Origin: Ochotona curzoniae
Taxonomy: Eukaryota; Chordata; Mammalia; Lagomorpha; Ochotonidae
Direction of reading: 5' to 3'
Assembly: GCF_017591425.1 (NCBI RefSeq)
Contig: NW_024465885.1
Coordinates: 33,612,501 to 33,676,500, forward strand
Length of the DNA stretch: 64,000 bases
Of this stretch, positions 44,941 to 56,194 are shown in pieces (position 1 is the stretch's first letter; every line of letters begins with the position of its first letter). The notes beneath the pieces are model-generated. The model saw nothing but the letters and a program-made list of their open reading frames with translations, was not told the DNA's origin and ran no database searches. The position numbers and the translations under genes were made by a program.

Positions 44941-45589
44941 TAACCCGAGGAGGGTCTCTAACCACTCCATTTTGCTCTGAGAAAATTGTGCGTTTGGGTG
45001 GCACTGGTTTGAATGTATTTTATCCTCAAGATGGCACTTGATAAGGCTGTTTCAACGCATGCCATATATCTTGATCCCACTCATTGAAAATTGTCCTCCA
45101 AAGCCCTCCTTTTGTCTAAAGCTGATCTTGGCACACGGTCTTGGCACCCATGGAATAGAACGCTCAGTTTGCATTTAATTTTTATGAGTTGAATAATTGG
45201 GCTATTTATTATGCTTTCATTGTTTCTCTTGTTGATTGTTGCTCTTTGTGAATCAATCTTGTGAACAAGATTTATTTGGACCTTGCAAACTGGTGTGCAT
45301 GATCCGCCATTTCAGGCTGCAACGTCAACATTGTATTATCCGTTTCAAAACAAGTTATCCATTTGTAAATTATTGATTTCTTTAGGACATTGTCTTCAAA
45401 ACTTTTCAATTCTGTCTCCAGTCTTCCACCCAAGCTTTAACTGTACATTTGGCAATTTTGTGTTGATGTCATAAAGAATATTCTTAAACTAATATCTTCT
45501 TAGTGCTTTGAACAGTATCCTTTAATATTATCATGAGGTAGAATGAGTTAATTTTGATGCAAAGACATTACATACATGCATATTTTTGT
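44941..45589. other. No recognised feature
   Basis: Unassigned sequence, AT-rich after 45170. The open frame at 45283-45474 shows no recognisable domain. Confidence 0.5.
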
Positions 45590-45700
45590 AGCCATTGTGG
45601 AAGTGAGCTACATGCTGGCAAATCTCTTTTTCTCTCTCTCTGCCTCTCTCTCCATCTCTGTAACTCTGCCTTTCGAATTAAAAAAAATAAATAAATAAAT
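45590..45700 (+). mobile_element. 3' fragment of a C-SINE, sense
   Basis: Only the end of the element is present: TAGCCATTGTGGAAGTGAG, a pyrimidine-rich TCTTTTTCTCTCTCTCTGCC run, and TAACTCTGCCTTTCGAATTAAAAAAAATAAATAAATAAATTCC. Confidence 0.85.
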
Positions 45701-45904
45701 TCCACATTTTGAAGATAGTACTGTCAAAAACTATCATAGGATACATACTGCATATTATAACATGCAATTACATAATCAGTTGTACTACATATGCGTGCAT
45801 GTATACACATGTATATGTGATTAGGATCATTAAAATAGTCTTATACTTCATACTTTGTTATTAAATATTACTTGCCTTATTGCTGTTATTTTTATTATCT
45901 AGAG

Positions 45905-46150
45905 TCTCAAAGTTCATGTTCCCTTTGAATTCAGCTTCTTCTTTTTCTTGGAAAACTCCATACCTGTTCAGTGTTTCCTTAAACTGTGTTTTCTGTCTAG
46001 AAAGCTCTTTAACCCAACTTCAACTGCTTATTTCCCACATGACTTACCAATTTGATTTATTTCCTAAATTCTTGAGCCCCAAATCTGGGCCACTTTCCAT
46101 TCTCATTGCTCCCTCTGGTGGTCACCACATTTTTACCTTGGCTCACTGAC
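45905..46150 (+). mobile_element. L2 LINE fragment, sense (probable)
   Basis: CATACCTGTTCAGTGTTTCC, TGTTTTCTGTCTAGAAAGCTCTTTAACCCAACTTCAACTGC and CCACATGACTTACC track the L2 landmark 'tgttccctctgcctggaatgctctttccccaacttc ... tggctaactcc' (recalled). The 89-codon open frame here is incidental. Confidence 0.5.
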
Positions 46151-48139
46151 AGAACTCATTTCTAATCATTTTGTATTTCTTAAAGTAGTGGCAGTTTCAG
46201 GGAAAAAAAAATCATCTCTAGCCGACAGTCAGCAGCTAATTTTGTTGAAAGGGCTGTAAGCATTCTCATACAAAAGTATAGAGTCATAGGATGATAGTGA
46301 AAGCCTTTTATTATAAAATTCTTTTTATTATTGCTGACGTTGTTTTTATCATTCTTTGATGATTCTGGGTCTTCAATTTGTGTGATTTTAGATCTTGAAG
46401 TTGGAATTAAATAAATTTAGAATAATAAAAACTTGAAAAGAAAAAAATTGGTTCCTTCTGTGCTACCAGTGAATAAGTCAGTATTAGAGATGAATTCTAG
46501 CAGTCATTTTGCATGTCTTCTCTATGCAGCATGATGTGCTTTCTGCATGTGCAGAATGTTCTTGCTCTTAAAGAACTGGAGAGTGACTATGAAACCTGTA
46601 ATGCTTTATATTCATGTTCCTTTCTTTGCTTCAGATGATACTTCTCCATGAAACGCCTGCATTCCTTCATAGACTACGCTGAGCAGAATCATGTGCAGAG
46701 TCATATAGGCAGGTAGTACAGTGCACTTGAAGGTTTGTTTACATATCGTGTCAGCAAGTACAAAGGTATTATTCTCTCAATCCACCTCTCCCCCAATAAC
46801 CTCCTATCTTATATAGCAAAATTACTATCCCTCACTTTCTCCTGGAAGATAAAATTGGTAAATCATCTGCAATTCCATCTAATGTCAATTTACTTTGCAT
46901 TTTCGCTTGAGCTTCTTTTTCTGCAATGTAGACAAATGACATTACAAATAACATCTGCCTTTCATTATGTTGTTCCCTGTGAAACACAATGCACCAAAAT
47001 AAGAGTAACAGGTTTTTGTTCTCTAAGAAATCACATGTATTAATGTAGATTCCTATAAGTATACTCATGTTAGAATACTTCCAAAATTTCAGGGGAAATG
47101 AAATTAAAAGATAACCCTAGTTTGGTGCAAACAGGTTTTGAAATTGATGCAGCCTTTTTTTTTTTCATTATCAACATGAAGATCTCCTGCATTCAAATAT
47201 TTAAAATTTTTTTCACCAATATAAATCTATCTTCTATTACACATTTTCATGAACTTTGTAAGGTATGTTTGCATGTCTTATGAAATAACTATTGTCCAAA
47301 TATTCAACAGGTTATATTTAGCAGATTGTACTTAGCATAAGAAGAATTTCCTTGCTTTTCTGTGAGAGGCTAATTTCAGAGTGAGATACTCTTCACGAAA
47401 TAATATGTGATTTGGAGATTTTCATATAATTTGAATTCAATAACTGATCGTAATTGCCTTATTCTTCCAAGTGAAAATTTTTATTTTAAAAAAGGGGTAT
47501 ACTGAATTTATAAACACAATGATTGAAAATCCAGTCCCTCCTTTTCAACAGGCAGTTCCGTTAAAGTCTAAACCAGTGCATTTATTGCTAAGATCTTCTC
47601 TCAGCAAAAACAAATGATTACTCTCCCTAAGCCCAGCCTCATTCATTAATTTTATCATTTGTCATGCATAATCCACACTAAGATGTCTTTTTTTTTCCAC
47701 AAAGGAATTTATTATTTGTACTTGTTACACATTCCACACCTTATACATGACTATGTCTCAAGTACTGAAAGCCTGTAAAAGAAACATTAAAATGTTGAAT
47801 GAATTAACAAGCATTAACAGGAAAGAACAAATTTCCTAAGCTCATACTACGCATCACTCATCTCTCCTACCATTACCAATTTTGTGACTTGATATATTAA
47901 TTAGTTCAGATTAATGCATATGTTCCAGTCAACTGACTTACATCTGTGTTCTTTATTTTCAAAAATATTTGTGCTGTCACGTAGAAACACTCCATTGAAT
48001 AATTCATGTCTTTTATGTAATTGGGTCATTATGATGTGTTATTCAAAGTAAAATAATAAATGAGAATTTCTAAAATGCTTGCAAGACATTCTAACAACAA
48101 AAGATCTGTATATAAAGAAGCCCGCAAATAGATTTTTTA
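46151..48139. other. No recognised feature
   Basis: AT-rich, no assigned repeats. The frame at 46735-47043 (102 codons) has no domain that I know and uses AT-rich codons like random sequence. Confidence 0.5.
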
Positions 48140-48760
48140 ATCCAGTGAACTTATTTATGACATCTGATTAACGAGTATAAGCCATTTGCATTCATGGTTA
48201 ATATAAACAGGTGGTAATTTAGTCCTGTCATTTTAGCAATGGGTTGGTCATTGAACTGTGGTTATTTTACTAGGATATTCTTCACATTTGCATGTAGTTT
48301 TGGTAGGTGTTATTCCTCTTTGTCAAGAGAGTATCTTTAAGTATCATTTGAAAGGCTGCTTTGGAAGAGCTGTGTTCTTTTAACTTTACCATGGAAGAAT
48401 TTTATTTCATTTTCAAAGACAAATGAAAGCTTCTCTGGGTATGTATCCTGGGTCAAAAATGTTTTATCCTTTTAGAATCTGGAATATGTTGCTCCATTCT
48501 ACTCTGGCTTGTAGAGTTTCCGGTGAGAGGTCAGCTGCCAATCTAATTGCCATTCCCTTATATGCTAATTGAGTTTTCTCACACTCTCATTTAAAAAATC
48601 TTTTCCTTACATTCGACTCCAGAGAACTTGATTATAAAGTGTCATGATGAAGATCACTTTTGGTCAACACTGTTGGGAGTTCTGTGCCACTCCTAGATGC
48701 TGTTTGCCAATATTTTCTCCAGATTAGGGAGATTTTCTTTTATTATTTCATCTTTTCTTT
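48140..48760 (-). mobile_element. L1 fragment: end of ORF1 and start of ORF2, antisense
   Basis: Read on the minus strand, 48760 to about 48300 encodes a frame-broken ORF1 C-terminus with IIKENLPNLEK, HFIIKFSGVECKEKIF and RLAADLSPETLQARVEW. These match the RNA-binding domain of mammalian L1 ORF1, known for its LxADLSxETLQARREW segment. After a short spacer, MTGLNYHLFILTMNANGL at about 48230 fits the N-terminus of L1 ORF2. The ORF1-to-ORF2 order is preserved. Stops and frameshifts make both frames dead. The pyrimidine-rich plus strand at 48735-48830 fits the lysine/glutamate-rich ORF1 part upstream. Confidence 0.85.
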
Positions 48761-49120
48761 TATTCCTTTATTATTCCTATTTCCTTTTATTGTTTACTTA
48801 TTCCTTTATTATTCTTATATTGCTTTACTATTTCACAAAACCCATCTATTTATTGCCTACAAGAGACATATCATACCAACATAGATCAGTGCAAACCATA
48901 TCTCATGGATTTCGGTGGTTTTTAGTTCTTCTCTTCAAAACACTTTCTCATTAAATTCTTAACTGACTCATAGTTCATACAGTGGCATCACTTTTTTCAA
49001 GAAGGTTCTGTTTTTTTTTTTTTCATTTCTTCAGTGACACATTATCATTCAATAGCATGTTATTTTATTCATGACATTAAAAATTTCCTTTTGTTCCTGT
49101 TGTTGATTTTGGTTTGTGAC
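48761..49120. mobile_element. Scrambled L1-like pieces (uncertain)
   Basis: A sense-looking endonuclease piece TTGCCTACAAGAGACATATCATACC lies near 48856. An antisense-looking piece CAATAGCATGTTATTTTATTC ... TTTTGTTCCTGTTGTTGATTTT lies at 49053-49112. Both resemble L1 ORF2 endonuclease-region text, but in opposite orientations, and neither is collinear with the neighbouring antisense L1. They may be the product of an inversion during insertion or of later rearrangement. Confidence 0.45.
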
Positions 49121-49125
49121 TTTTC

Positions 49126-49320
49126 ATTTAAGAGGATGTATAGTAACTGCATAATGGAGACTATCATAGCCAGATGTGAGTTTGCAATGCAGTATGAATC
49201 TGTACTTCCAGATCAAAGATGGACTTCCAATGAAATGGTTAACTATATCTTGACAATAGGATGCTGGATTCTCTGCCATTTTCCATGCCTGCAAAAAATG
49301 GACATATGACTGAAGGTAAG
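49126..49320 (+). mobile_element. L1 3'UTR fragment, sense
   Basis: It aligns over about 190 bp with 18371-18550, including AATGGAGA, ATCAAAGATGGACTTCCAATGAAA and AACTATATCTTGACAATAGGATGCTGGATTC. It ends before the G-rich tract and A tail, so it is cut on its 3' side. Confidence 0.85.
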
Positions 49321-49399
49321 AAGCTTTTATGAGAGGGCCGAGAAACCTTGAAATATATAATAGTGTACTTTTGGGATCCCAGTACATGGCATAGAATTA

Positions 49400-49603
49400 C
49401 AGAAGGCACATATCACTTAACTAATGTTGTGTAGCATTATTATGCAAACATTGATCACCCTACAGTTTCTGTCTATCAGGATTCTGAGCATGGTTTAGCT
49501 GGGTCCTCTGCAATGTTGTGGTTGTGGTATAATCTTGTTTGAATGGGCGACAAATCTGCTGTCTAGTAAATGAAAACAATTCTGTGACTGATAATGAATT
49601 TGC
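49400..49603 (+). mobile_element. MaLR-type LTR fragment, sense (probable)
   Basis: GTGTAGCATTATTATGCAAACATTG, TACAGTTTCTGTCTATCAGGATTCTGAGCATGGTTTAGCTGGGTCCTCTGC resembles a widespread mammalian LTR segment with 'tggcttagctgggtcctctgc'. I assign it to the MaLR group with limited confidence. It serves as one flank of the L1 insertion that follows. Confidence 0.5.
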
Positions 49604-49620
49604 AAGAACAGTCCCTTTTT

Positions 49621-49927
49621 TATTGCATTTCATTTTATAACAACATTTTATAGGCTCTGATGTTCCCCTATCCGCTCCCCATGCCATTCCCCTATTGTGG
49701 ATTCTCCACCTTATTGCAGTATTACAGTTCAAATCTAGTCTTGTTTCTTTCAATGCAAGCATGTGCCATGCATAGAGTCCAGTATCTTTTTGCCCAGCTG
49801 TATTCAACAGTTTCTTGGGGAGACCATCTCTGGTCTGGAGACATAGCTGGCAGATTATCATTCCAACCAATTAAATGCCATAACATAACATCAAAAACAG
49901 TTTCCAACATTTGGGGTCAATCAACAT
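49621..49927 (-). mobile_element. Short L1 3'UTR insertion, antisense, with 17-bp target duplication
   Basis: Identical AAGAACAGTCCCTTTTT at 49604-49620 and 49928-49944 bounds 307 bp of antisense L1 3'UTR. Landmarks shared with the 53.6 kb copy are TTTTATAGGC, GTGGATTCTCCACCTTATTGCA, CCAGTATC and TTCTTGGGGAGACC. Because this is a complete insertion with clear ends, it is a strongly 5'-truncated L1. Its 136-codon minus-strand frame is not a gene. Confidence 0.95.
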
Positions 49928-49944
49928 AAGAACAGTCCCTTTTT

Positions 49945-50290
49945 AAAAATCAAGGAAGAACCTTGAATACATTGGAATAAACCTAACCAAAGATATGGAA
50001 GATCTATATGTGCAAAATTACAAAGCATTTAAAAAGAAGTAGAAGACATTAAAGATGGAGAAATTTACCATGTCTCTGAATCAGTAGATTCAATATCTTT
50101 AAAATGTTCATATTATCAGAAGTAATATACAGATTCAATGTAAGTCCAATTAAAATCTCAGCACTGTTTTTCCCAAAAGTGATACAAAAATTCATCTGGA
50201 AACACAAGGGGCCAAAACTATGTTCAATAATAAAAACAGAAACAGAGGGGGGGGAAAGGTATTTTGGAAGCCAAGGTCATTTATTACATA
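49945..50290 (+). mobile_element. L1 fragment: ORF2, end of reverse transcriptase domain, sense
   Basis: AATACATTGGAATAAACCTAACC encodes YIGINLT. It is followed by a decayed stretch, then IYRFNVSPIKISALFFP (50129 onward) and KFIWKHKGPKL. These are the conserved L1 ORF2 segments LGINLTK, IYRFNAIPIKIP and KFIWNHKRP just downstream of the reverse transcriptase core. A GC-poor spacer with frameshifts breaks the frame. Confidence 0.88.
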
Positions 50291-50514
50291 AATGTTACTG
50301 AGCCTGTTCTATAGCCTAGTCGTTATTTTAGAGGACGGGGACAGAGAAACTGCCCTCCAGAGTAGTTGTGAGCTAATTACCATGGCTGACCAATGACTAT
50401 CTGATATTTTGTTTATTCATGTAAACAAATGGATCTGATAATATCTCTATGAGATCCTGTGTATATGGAAGCATCTAGTGAGTATAGGTTCCCAATTAGT
50501 GTTAAATACCTTCA

Positions 50515-50785
50515 GTCTGGATCTAGTGCTATTTACAGTGTGGGCATGCCATATGTGCACTGCTCTGTTTCACATCCAGCTTCCTGCTTGTGGTCTGGGG
50601 GAGCAGTGGAGGATGGTCCAATTCCATGGTTGCCTACACTAATGTGGGAGGCCAGAAAAAGCTACTGACGTTGGATTAGCTGAGCTCCAGTCATTGGAGT
50701 CATTTCAGGAATGAAAATTCTCTCTTTCTCCATTGGTTTCCTCTTTCTAACTCTACCTTCAAATAAAAATGAAATAGTTTTTAAA
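50515..50785 (+). mobile_element. Old C-SINE, sense
   Basis: GATCTAGTGCTATTTACAGTG, CACATCCAGCTTCCTGCTTGTGGTCTGG, GCAGTGGAGGATGGTCC, TGGGAGGCCAGAAAAAGC, then CTTTCTAACTCTACCTTCAAATAAAAATGAAATAG. The head region is decayed and may extend left to about 50295. Confidence 0.8.
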
Positions 50786-53577
50786 GACACATTTTTAGGA
50801 TGTCTTTTTTAATGACAGAAAGGATCATAGAGCTAATCTTTTGTAGACATGTGGCAGACTATCAAAAGGTGTTTTAGTGAATATCGCAAATTAAAGAAAA
50901 CATTGGCTAAAGCTATTTTTTTCTTTTGAGAAAATCAGCCACTGTGTATGCATCACTAATGCAAGTTGAACTTATTTTCTAAGTAGCTGAAAAAAAGTAG
51001 AAATGTTATAAGGTGAAATATGCAGATATGTAGTTTGTGAAAGTTCTCAGGAGTTACTTTCCAATAGGATCGGCAGTCATGCTTGCTATTGATACTCATA
51101 CTACATTCTCCAAAATCTTAGAGAATCAAGACAGAAAATATTTTTATGTCACAGAAATTTGGTAAATATGGAGTTCCACAGTGACTGAACTAAGTTCTAC
51201 CTCCCAAATCCTGTCAAGTTGTTGTTTACAACAAGGATTAGTCTACATCTGTCTAATGGTTTGACTGTTGTTGAAGGATGTGTTTTCATGATGAGCTCAA
51301 TACCAGAAATTACAATATGACCAGGGTATTGCAACGAATTCTCAACCCCTCACAACCGGACTGGCATATAGGGTTATGGGCATAGATTTAATAATAGCAG
51401 CTAGATGACCAATAAATGAGTGATTAAATAAACAATGTAAATCCAAAAGCTTTTTATGATTTAAATTGGAATTTATGTCCTGTCAGCTACACCATTTAAA
51501 ATAATTTCCTGTGGGAAGGGACTTAGCTGGAACCTGTCCACCACCAAAAAGTAAAGAGTTGTTATGGTAGTAAATGCCCTGAACTGGCTACCACATTTCT
51601 GTTAGTCTTACTGTAAGTAGGAAGGAAAATATAGATTTCAAAAAATCTGTAAATTATTTTATTCCTCAAAAGAAGAAATGATCAATAGGAATAACAATAA
51701 AAATAAAGTTTGTAGGTCTATGAGGTTCTATGAGTCCTAGTTTCTCTAAGTATCTCCTTTCTTTCACACTTGGAAGGACTGTTGATAGTCAAACTGAGCT
51801 TCTGTGATAGGCCTGGCAAATGTAGTTATTTCAGTTATGTATATTTTATTTTCATCATCCGGAAGAATTCCTCTCATTCAGTCTCACTCAAACTTAATCA
51901 ATATTAACATTGAATTGGTGATATATTCCTGCCACATTTTTCACATACTTGCAGATAATAAAGCTAACTGAAAACTTCAGACATCCTCACAGATATTACA
52001 TGTTCACGTAATTTTCCAAATAATTTAAATCCTAAGTAAGTAGCATCATTAAAGAAGACCATGAAATCTAGTGGAACTGCAGCATAAAACCATTTCTTAG
52101 AAGCATTTACTTATATTTACCTTTTGATTAATGTTGAAACGATTATATTCTCTGAAACATGTTGATGAGACTGTTAAAGTGCATTGTTTAATTTACAGTA
52201 CGATATAAGGGAATTTTTCTTCTCAACATATGGAAAAGTCTCCAAAAAGAGTGTGTGGATAGAGAGCTATTTCTTCTGACTAAATCTCTATTTGACTGTG
52301 TTTATCTGTCATGTTGGTTTCTTTCATTTATTGCATTTCTTGTACTCTCATTTTTCTCGATGGGTTTTGTGGCTGTAGGCTGTATATTTTGCCCAATATC
52401 AATTGATATGATATAAAATCCCCTTAAACATATCCTTCTGCATCTAATGTCAAGCCCCTTCAAATTTTGATTTATTAATAGCACTTTGAGTTTTCAGTTA
52501 TAGGGTTTCTTTAGAGTTCATAAATTTTTAATTATACACAACCTCATGCTTCATTTGTCAAGTATTCACTTGCAAAGCTAATTTTACTTATGCCCTAAAG
52601 TGCTTGGTAGTAAATGTTCTAAAATAGTATAATTTGAGGTTGGTAGAACATCTTTAATAACACGCTACTAAAGGTACACTCATTGTAATTCCAATAAAAT
52701 TGTCTAAATTGTGTTAAAATAAAACAAAGAGTCTGGGCTGTATATCATGTTTCCTCAATGATCTTTGTGAATTGCCAGTTTTATATAGAAGACATCTGTG
52801 ATTTTCATTGCTATCCACTGCTAGCCCTACACAAGATTGTATAGCTGAACATAAGCTTTTTGCTTGTTTAAAAGTAAACGCAAAAAGGAAATCTAAACTC
52901 TGAATGTTGAAAGCTATTTTTTAAGCTCCCATGTTATGTGTAAAGCCATCTCACTGTTTCACTATTAGGTGTCTTTGGCACTCTGATAGTGCAGGTTTTT
53001 GCTTCCCACTTAAAATCTGTTCCCGTATTATTTGGACAAGATAACAACCACATTTCAATCTTTAAAGTTTAATCTTGTTTTTTTCTCACAGATTTTCGAA
53101 TATAATTTAATGTTAGAAAACTACTTAGCAACTTATCAAAGTTAACATTGTATGATATCTATCCCATATACAACTAATTAAAATGTAATAAAAATAAAGC
53201 TTTCAAATGTAATTGAAATCAACAAGAAAGAGAACAAACATTTCTAACATCCCTGAAGCAAAATATCTAGTATTAATTTTAAATGATATTCTATAAATTC
53301 ATAAAGTGTTGTCCTATAGAGCTAATGAAACATTTCACAGCATGAGCTGTATTTCTGGTTTAAATCCATGTTCCAAAGATTAAATTGAACATTCACTCAA
53401 GCATTAAATAATTTATGAAATTGTGTATTAAGTTACCAATGCTCACTCAAATGAAGAAATTCATGAAACCAAACAAAGTTAATGACGTTGAAAAATCAGC
53501 TTCCTCATTCTTGAAAAACAGTTTAGTAATTTTTAAAATAATATTTTTGTATTAAAAATGAACTGACTTTCAAGTTT
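50786..53577. other. Long AT-rich stretch, mostly unassigned
   Basis: No gene. The part near 52302-52380, read antisense as KNESTRNAINERNQ, is faintly like the start of an old L1 ORF1, but the support is too thin for its own call. Other open frames are short. Confidence 0.5.
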
Positions 53578-54340
53578 CTTTTTTTTTTTTTATTGTTCCT
53601 TACATTGTATTATGTAGTACAGTTTTATAGGCGCTGGGGATTCCCCCCACCCCTCCCATACCCCTCCCCCCATGGTGGATTCCTCCACCTTGTTGCATAA
53701 CCATAGTTCAAGTTCAGTTGAGATTCATTGCTTGCAAACACATGCCTAGCATAAAGTTCAGCGTCTTATTGTCCAGATAAGTTCAGTGGCCTCTTGGGGA
53801 GACCTTCTATGGTCTGAAGATAGGTCTAACAGAGTAAAGATCCGGTCAGTTAAAAGCCCCAACAAGGCCTCAGTATCAATATACAACATTATGGAATTAA
53901 TTGACATAGTAATGGGTAGACAATATGTTAAAAATAATGCAAGTTCCATTCTTCGAAACATCTGGGTTGAGACAGTATCAATGACAGGTTCAAAAAATAA
54001 CCAACAACCAAACAAAAAATTACAGGTTAAATCAAGGCAAACATGTGGTATCTAATCTTTTGGGATTCACTCATTTCCCTTAGCATTATAGTTTCCAGTT
54101 GTGCCCATTTAGCCACAAAGAACTGCATTTTGTTTTTTTTAATAGCTGAGTAGTATTCCATGGAGTAGATGAACCAAAGCTTTCTTATCCAATCTTCTGC
54201 TGATGGGCATTTCGGTTGCTTCCATGTTTTTGCAATTACTGATTGTGCTGCAATGAACATAGGGATGCATGTTGGTTTGTCGTAAAACAGGTGTTTTGGA
54301 TATATTCCTAGGAGTGCTATTGCTCATCCCAAAGTGTCTC
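53578..54340 (-). mobile_element. 5'-truncated L1: ORF2 C-terminus and 3'UTR, antisense
   Basis: On the plus strand a T run (53579-53592, the L1 tail) is followed by the 3'UTR with a C-rich tract at 53643-53671. The ORF2 C-terminus, on the minus strand from about 54340 to 54030, reads LGIYPK, MFIAAQSVIAKTWKQPKCPS, DWIRKLWFIYSMEYYSAIKK and a terminal YHMFALI. The open frame of 77 codons at 54027-54260 is an uninterrupted remnant of ORF2, so this copy is fairly young. It breaks off at about 54340 directly against the GC-rich array element. Confidence 0.95.
53643..53671 (-). other. G-rich tract (minus strand) in an L1 3'UTR
   Basis: C6, C4, C3, C4 and C6 runs on the plus strand are G runs on the transcribed L1 strand. 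It is the counterpart of 42067-42095 and fits the quadruplex pattern. Confidence 0.85.
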
Positions 54341-55575
54341 CACCTATAGGCCACAGCCTAGGTTGCCGTGTACCTAGGCAAATGTTACTCTACTAGTTGA
54401 AAAGTAGCCACTAGCTGGCAGGCATTCTGGGCATGGTTATTGCCAAGTCTGTGTTAACTGTACCAGTGTTATAACATAGTTGCCTATTCCAGCTATTTAT
54501 TTTTAAAAGATATGTGGGGAAGGCAGGGAACATTTGGCTGGATCACACAACCCAAGCCACCAGACAAGGCAGCCGGCAGATTGGCCAAGGAAGGGGGTCT
54601 GGGATGTATTAGAACAGAAGCAACTGAGGGCATGTCTGACAGGAGAGGAATGAAGTGTAGGGTTTCCATAGCCTGGGCCACTGCACTCTCAGGTGAAGTT
54701 GACCCAGGAAGGCATATCTGGATCAATACAAGGCACATACCTACTTGGGAAACCTTGGCAGGGCTAAGTAGTGTCACCCACCATTCACAAGCATACATGA
54801 AGCTGGGGCTGGAGGGCATTCCTGGCTTGGGCTAGGCCATAGTACCCACCTGTGTGTGTGTGTGATTAACAGGTGGACCATGTCAGGTTGGGCCGCAACA
54901 TCCTCTGTACTGCAAAAGAACTAATCTGTGGGCAGATTCTGTGGGAATCTGTGGGATTTCAGTGCCAACTGGTTTTTGAGGGTTGGGAGTAGATAGGCTT
55001 AGCCAGGCCAGACTGTAAAACTCACAGGAAAGGAGCTCACCTGATACTTGCAGGAACCAGGGTTGGGAAGAAGCCAGCCTAGGCTTGGCTGCAGCACCCA
55101 CCAGCACATGCACAGACTGCGAATGAGGGAAGATCATACCAAGCAAGACCATGGAACTTGTTGGCACATGAAAGGTCTTGCACTAGGTGCAGGACTGGTA
55201 GAAGATGTGGAACTTCTGTGCTAGGCTGCAGCTCCTGCTAGGGAACACCACAGCCAGGACTGGGGGCCGGCCATGCAAAAGAGAGCTGCAGCATTCACTG
55301 TTTGTGCTGGATCTCAATGTCGGGCCACACCTCAGACTCACTGGCATGTAGGAGAGCCAAGATGACTGACAGGGCCATGTTAGGCTTGGCCGTAACCCTT
55401 GATAACCAGAGCTGAGGCTGTAGGCAGGCCGTACCAGGCTGGGTCTAAGTGCCCACCAGCCCACACAAGATCTGTGGCTACAAACAAACCTGGGAGGGGA
55501 ATACTGGGGACTCCCCTGTTAGACTACTGCTCCCACTGGTGAGTACAATAGCCAGGGCTGTGAGCAGTGGAATGA
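54341..55575 (-). repeat. GC-rich array of degenerate units (copy 2, inverted)
   Basis: This is the reverse complement of the kind of array seen at 30551-31250, but longer. On the plus strand the units show CCAGGCTGGGTCTAAGTGCCCACCAGCC, CTAGGCTTGGCTGCAGCACCCACCAGC, GTTAGGCTTGGCCGTAACCC and GTCAGGTTGGGCCGCAACATCC, spaced irregularly over about 1.2 kb. The block GGGGACTCCCCTGTTAGACTACTGCTCCCACTGG (about 55508-55541) is the counterpart of the odd block in copy 1. CAGGCATTCTGGGCATGGTTATTGCCAA and a hairpin at 54356-54379 match the end of copy 1. Open frames of 85-108 codons on both strands reflect low stop density in GC-rich DNA, not genes. Confidence 0.72.
54356..54379. other. Hairpin conserved with the one at 31146-31169
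   Basis: GCCTAGGT, eight bases, ACCTAGGC. Arms are identical to those of copy 1. Five of the eight loop bases agree when read in the same orientation, including the last four next to the second arm. Confidence 0.85.
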
Positions 55576-55944
55576 ATTTATGTTAGATAACTATATAAAA
55601 CAAATCAGTGATATAGCAACTTTATTTCTAAATGCCTGAATGATTTGTAATTTTATGCATAGAATATTTTGTTTGTGGAAAACATAGTATGCAAGGAGCT
55701 GCTTTAGTCAGTTTCCACTGCTTGATTTCAAACTTTGTATAAAGGCATTTTGGTGACATTGTCTTCCACCAATTTCCATCCAGTAAAGTATACTGCACAT
55801 TTGGTAAGCTATTTTTGGTGCCTACCTAGGATAATCATGTATTTCTATGTCTCCTAAATTTCTTGGGTTTTTTTTTTTCATTTGTTTGTTTGTTTGTTTC
55901 CTTTTTTTTTAAGTCAAGAAAAAGGAATGTGGCTGTCTCTTTTT
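55576..55944. other. No recognised feature
   Basis: AT-rich sequence between the array and an old SINE. A T-rich low-complexity stretch (TTTGTTTGTTTGTTTG) lies near 55880. Confidence 0.5.
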
Positions 55945-56180
55945 TGGTAGGCATTGGCACAGTGGATAAGCCATCATCTGGAATGCATATAGTCTATATC
56001 AGAAGCCCAAGACTCAATTTTTACACAATTCTTAATCCCAGATTTATGCTAATCTATACTGTGGGAGACAGTAAATGATGCCTAAGTGTTTGGGTCCCTG
56101 ACACCTACAATAGATAGAGATTGAGAGCCTGAACTCTGGTCTAGAACAATCCGAGCCTTGGCTGTTATGAGGCTTTAACT
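55945..56180 (+). mobile_element. Old C-SINE, sense, tail-less
   Basis: GGTAGGCATTGGCACAGTGGATAAGCC, CATCTGGAATGCATATAGTC, TGGGAGACAGTAAATGATGCC, AAGTGTTTGGGTCCCTGACACC, AGATTGAGAGCCTGAACTC. It follows the older SINE subtype and runs into another SINE-like stretch. Confidence 0.7.
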
Positions 56181-56194
56181 GTGTTTACACTGTA

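Noticed and set aside
42574..46228. Shared 13-mer TAGCCGACAGTCA near 42574 and 46219
   Set aside because: Flanks do not match beyond the 13 bases; in 64 kb with biased composition a single shared 13-mer is not evidence of a repeat.
54493..55464. Several 85-108 codon frames on both strands
   Set aside because: They overlap in opposite strands within a GC-rich repeat array; low stop density explains them.
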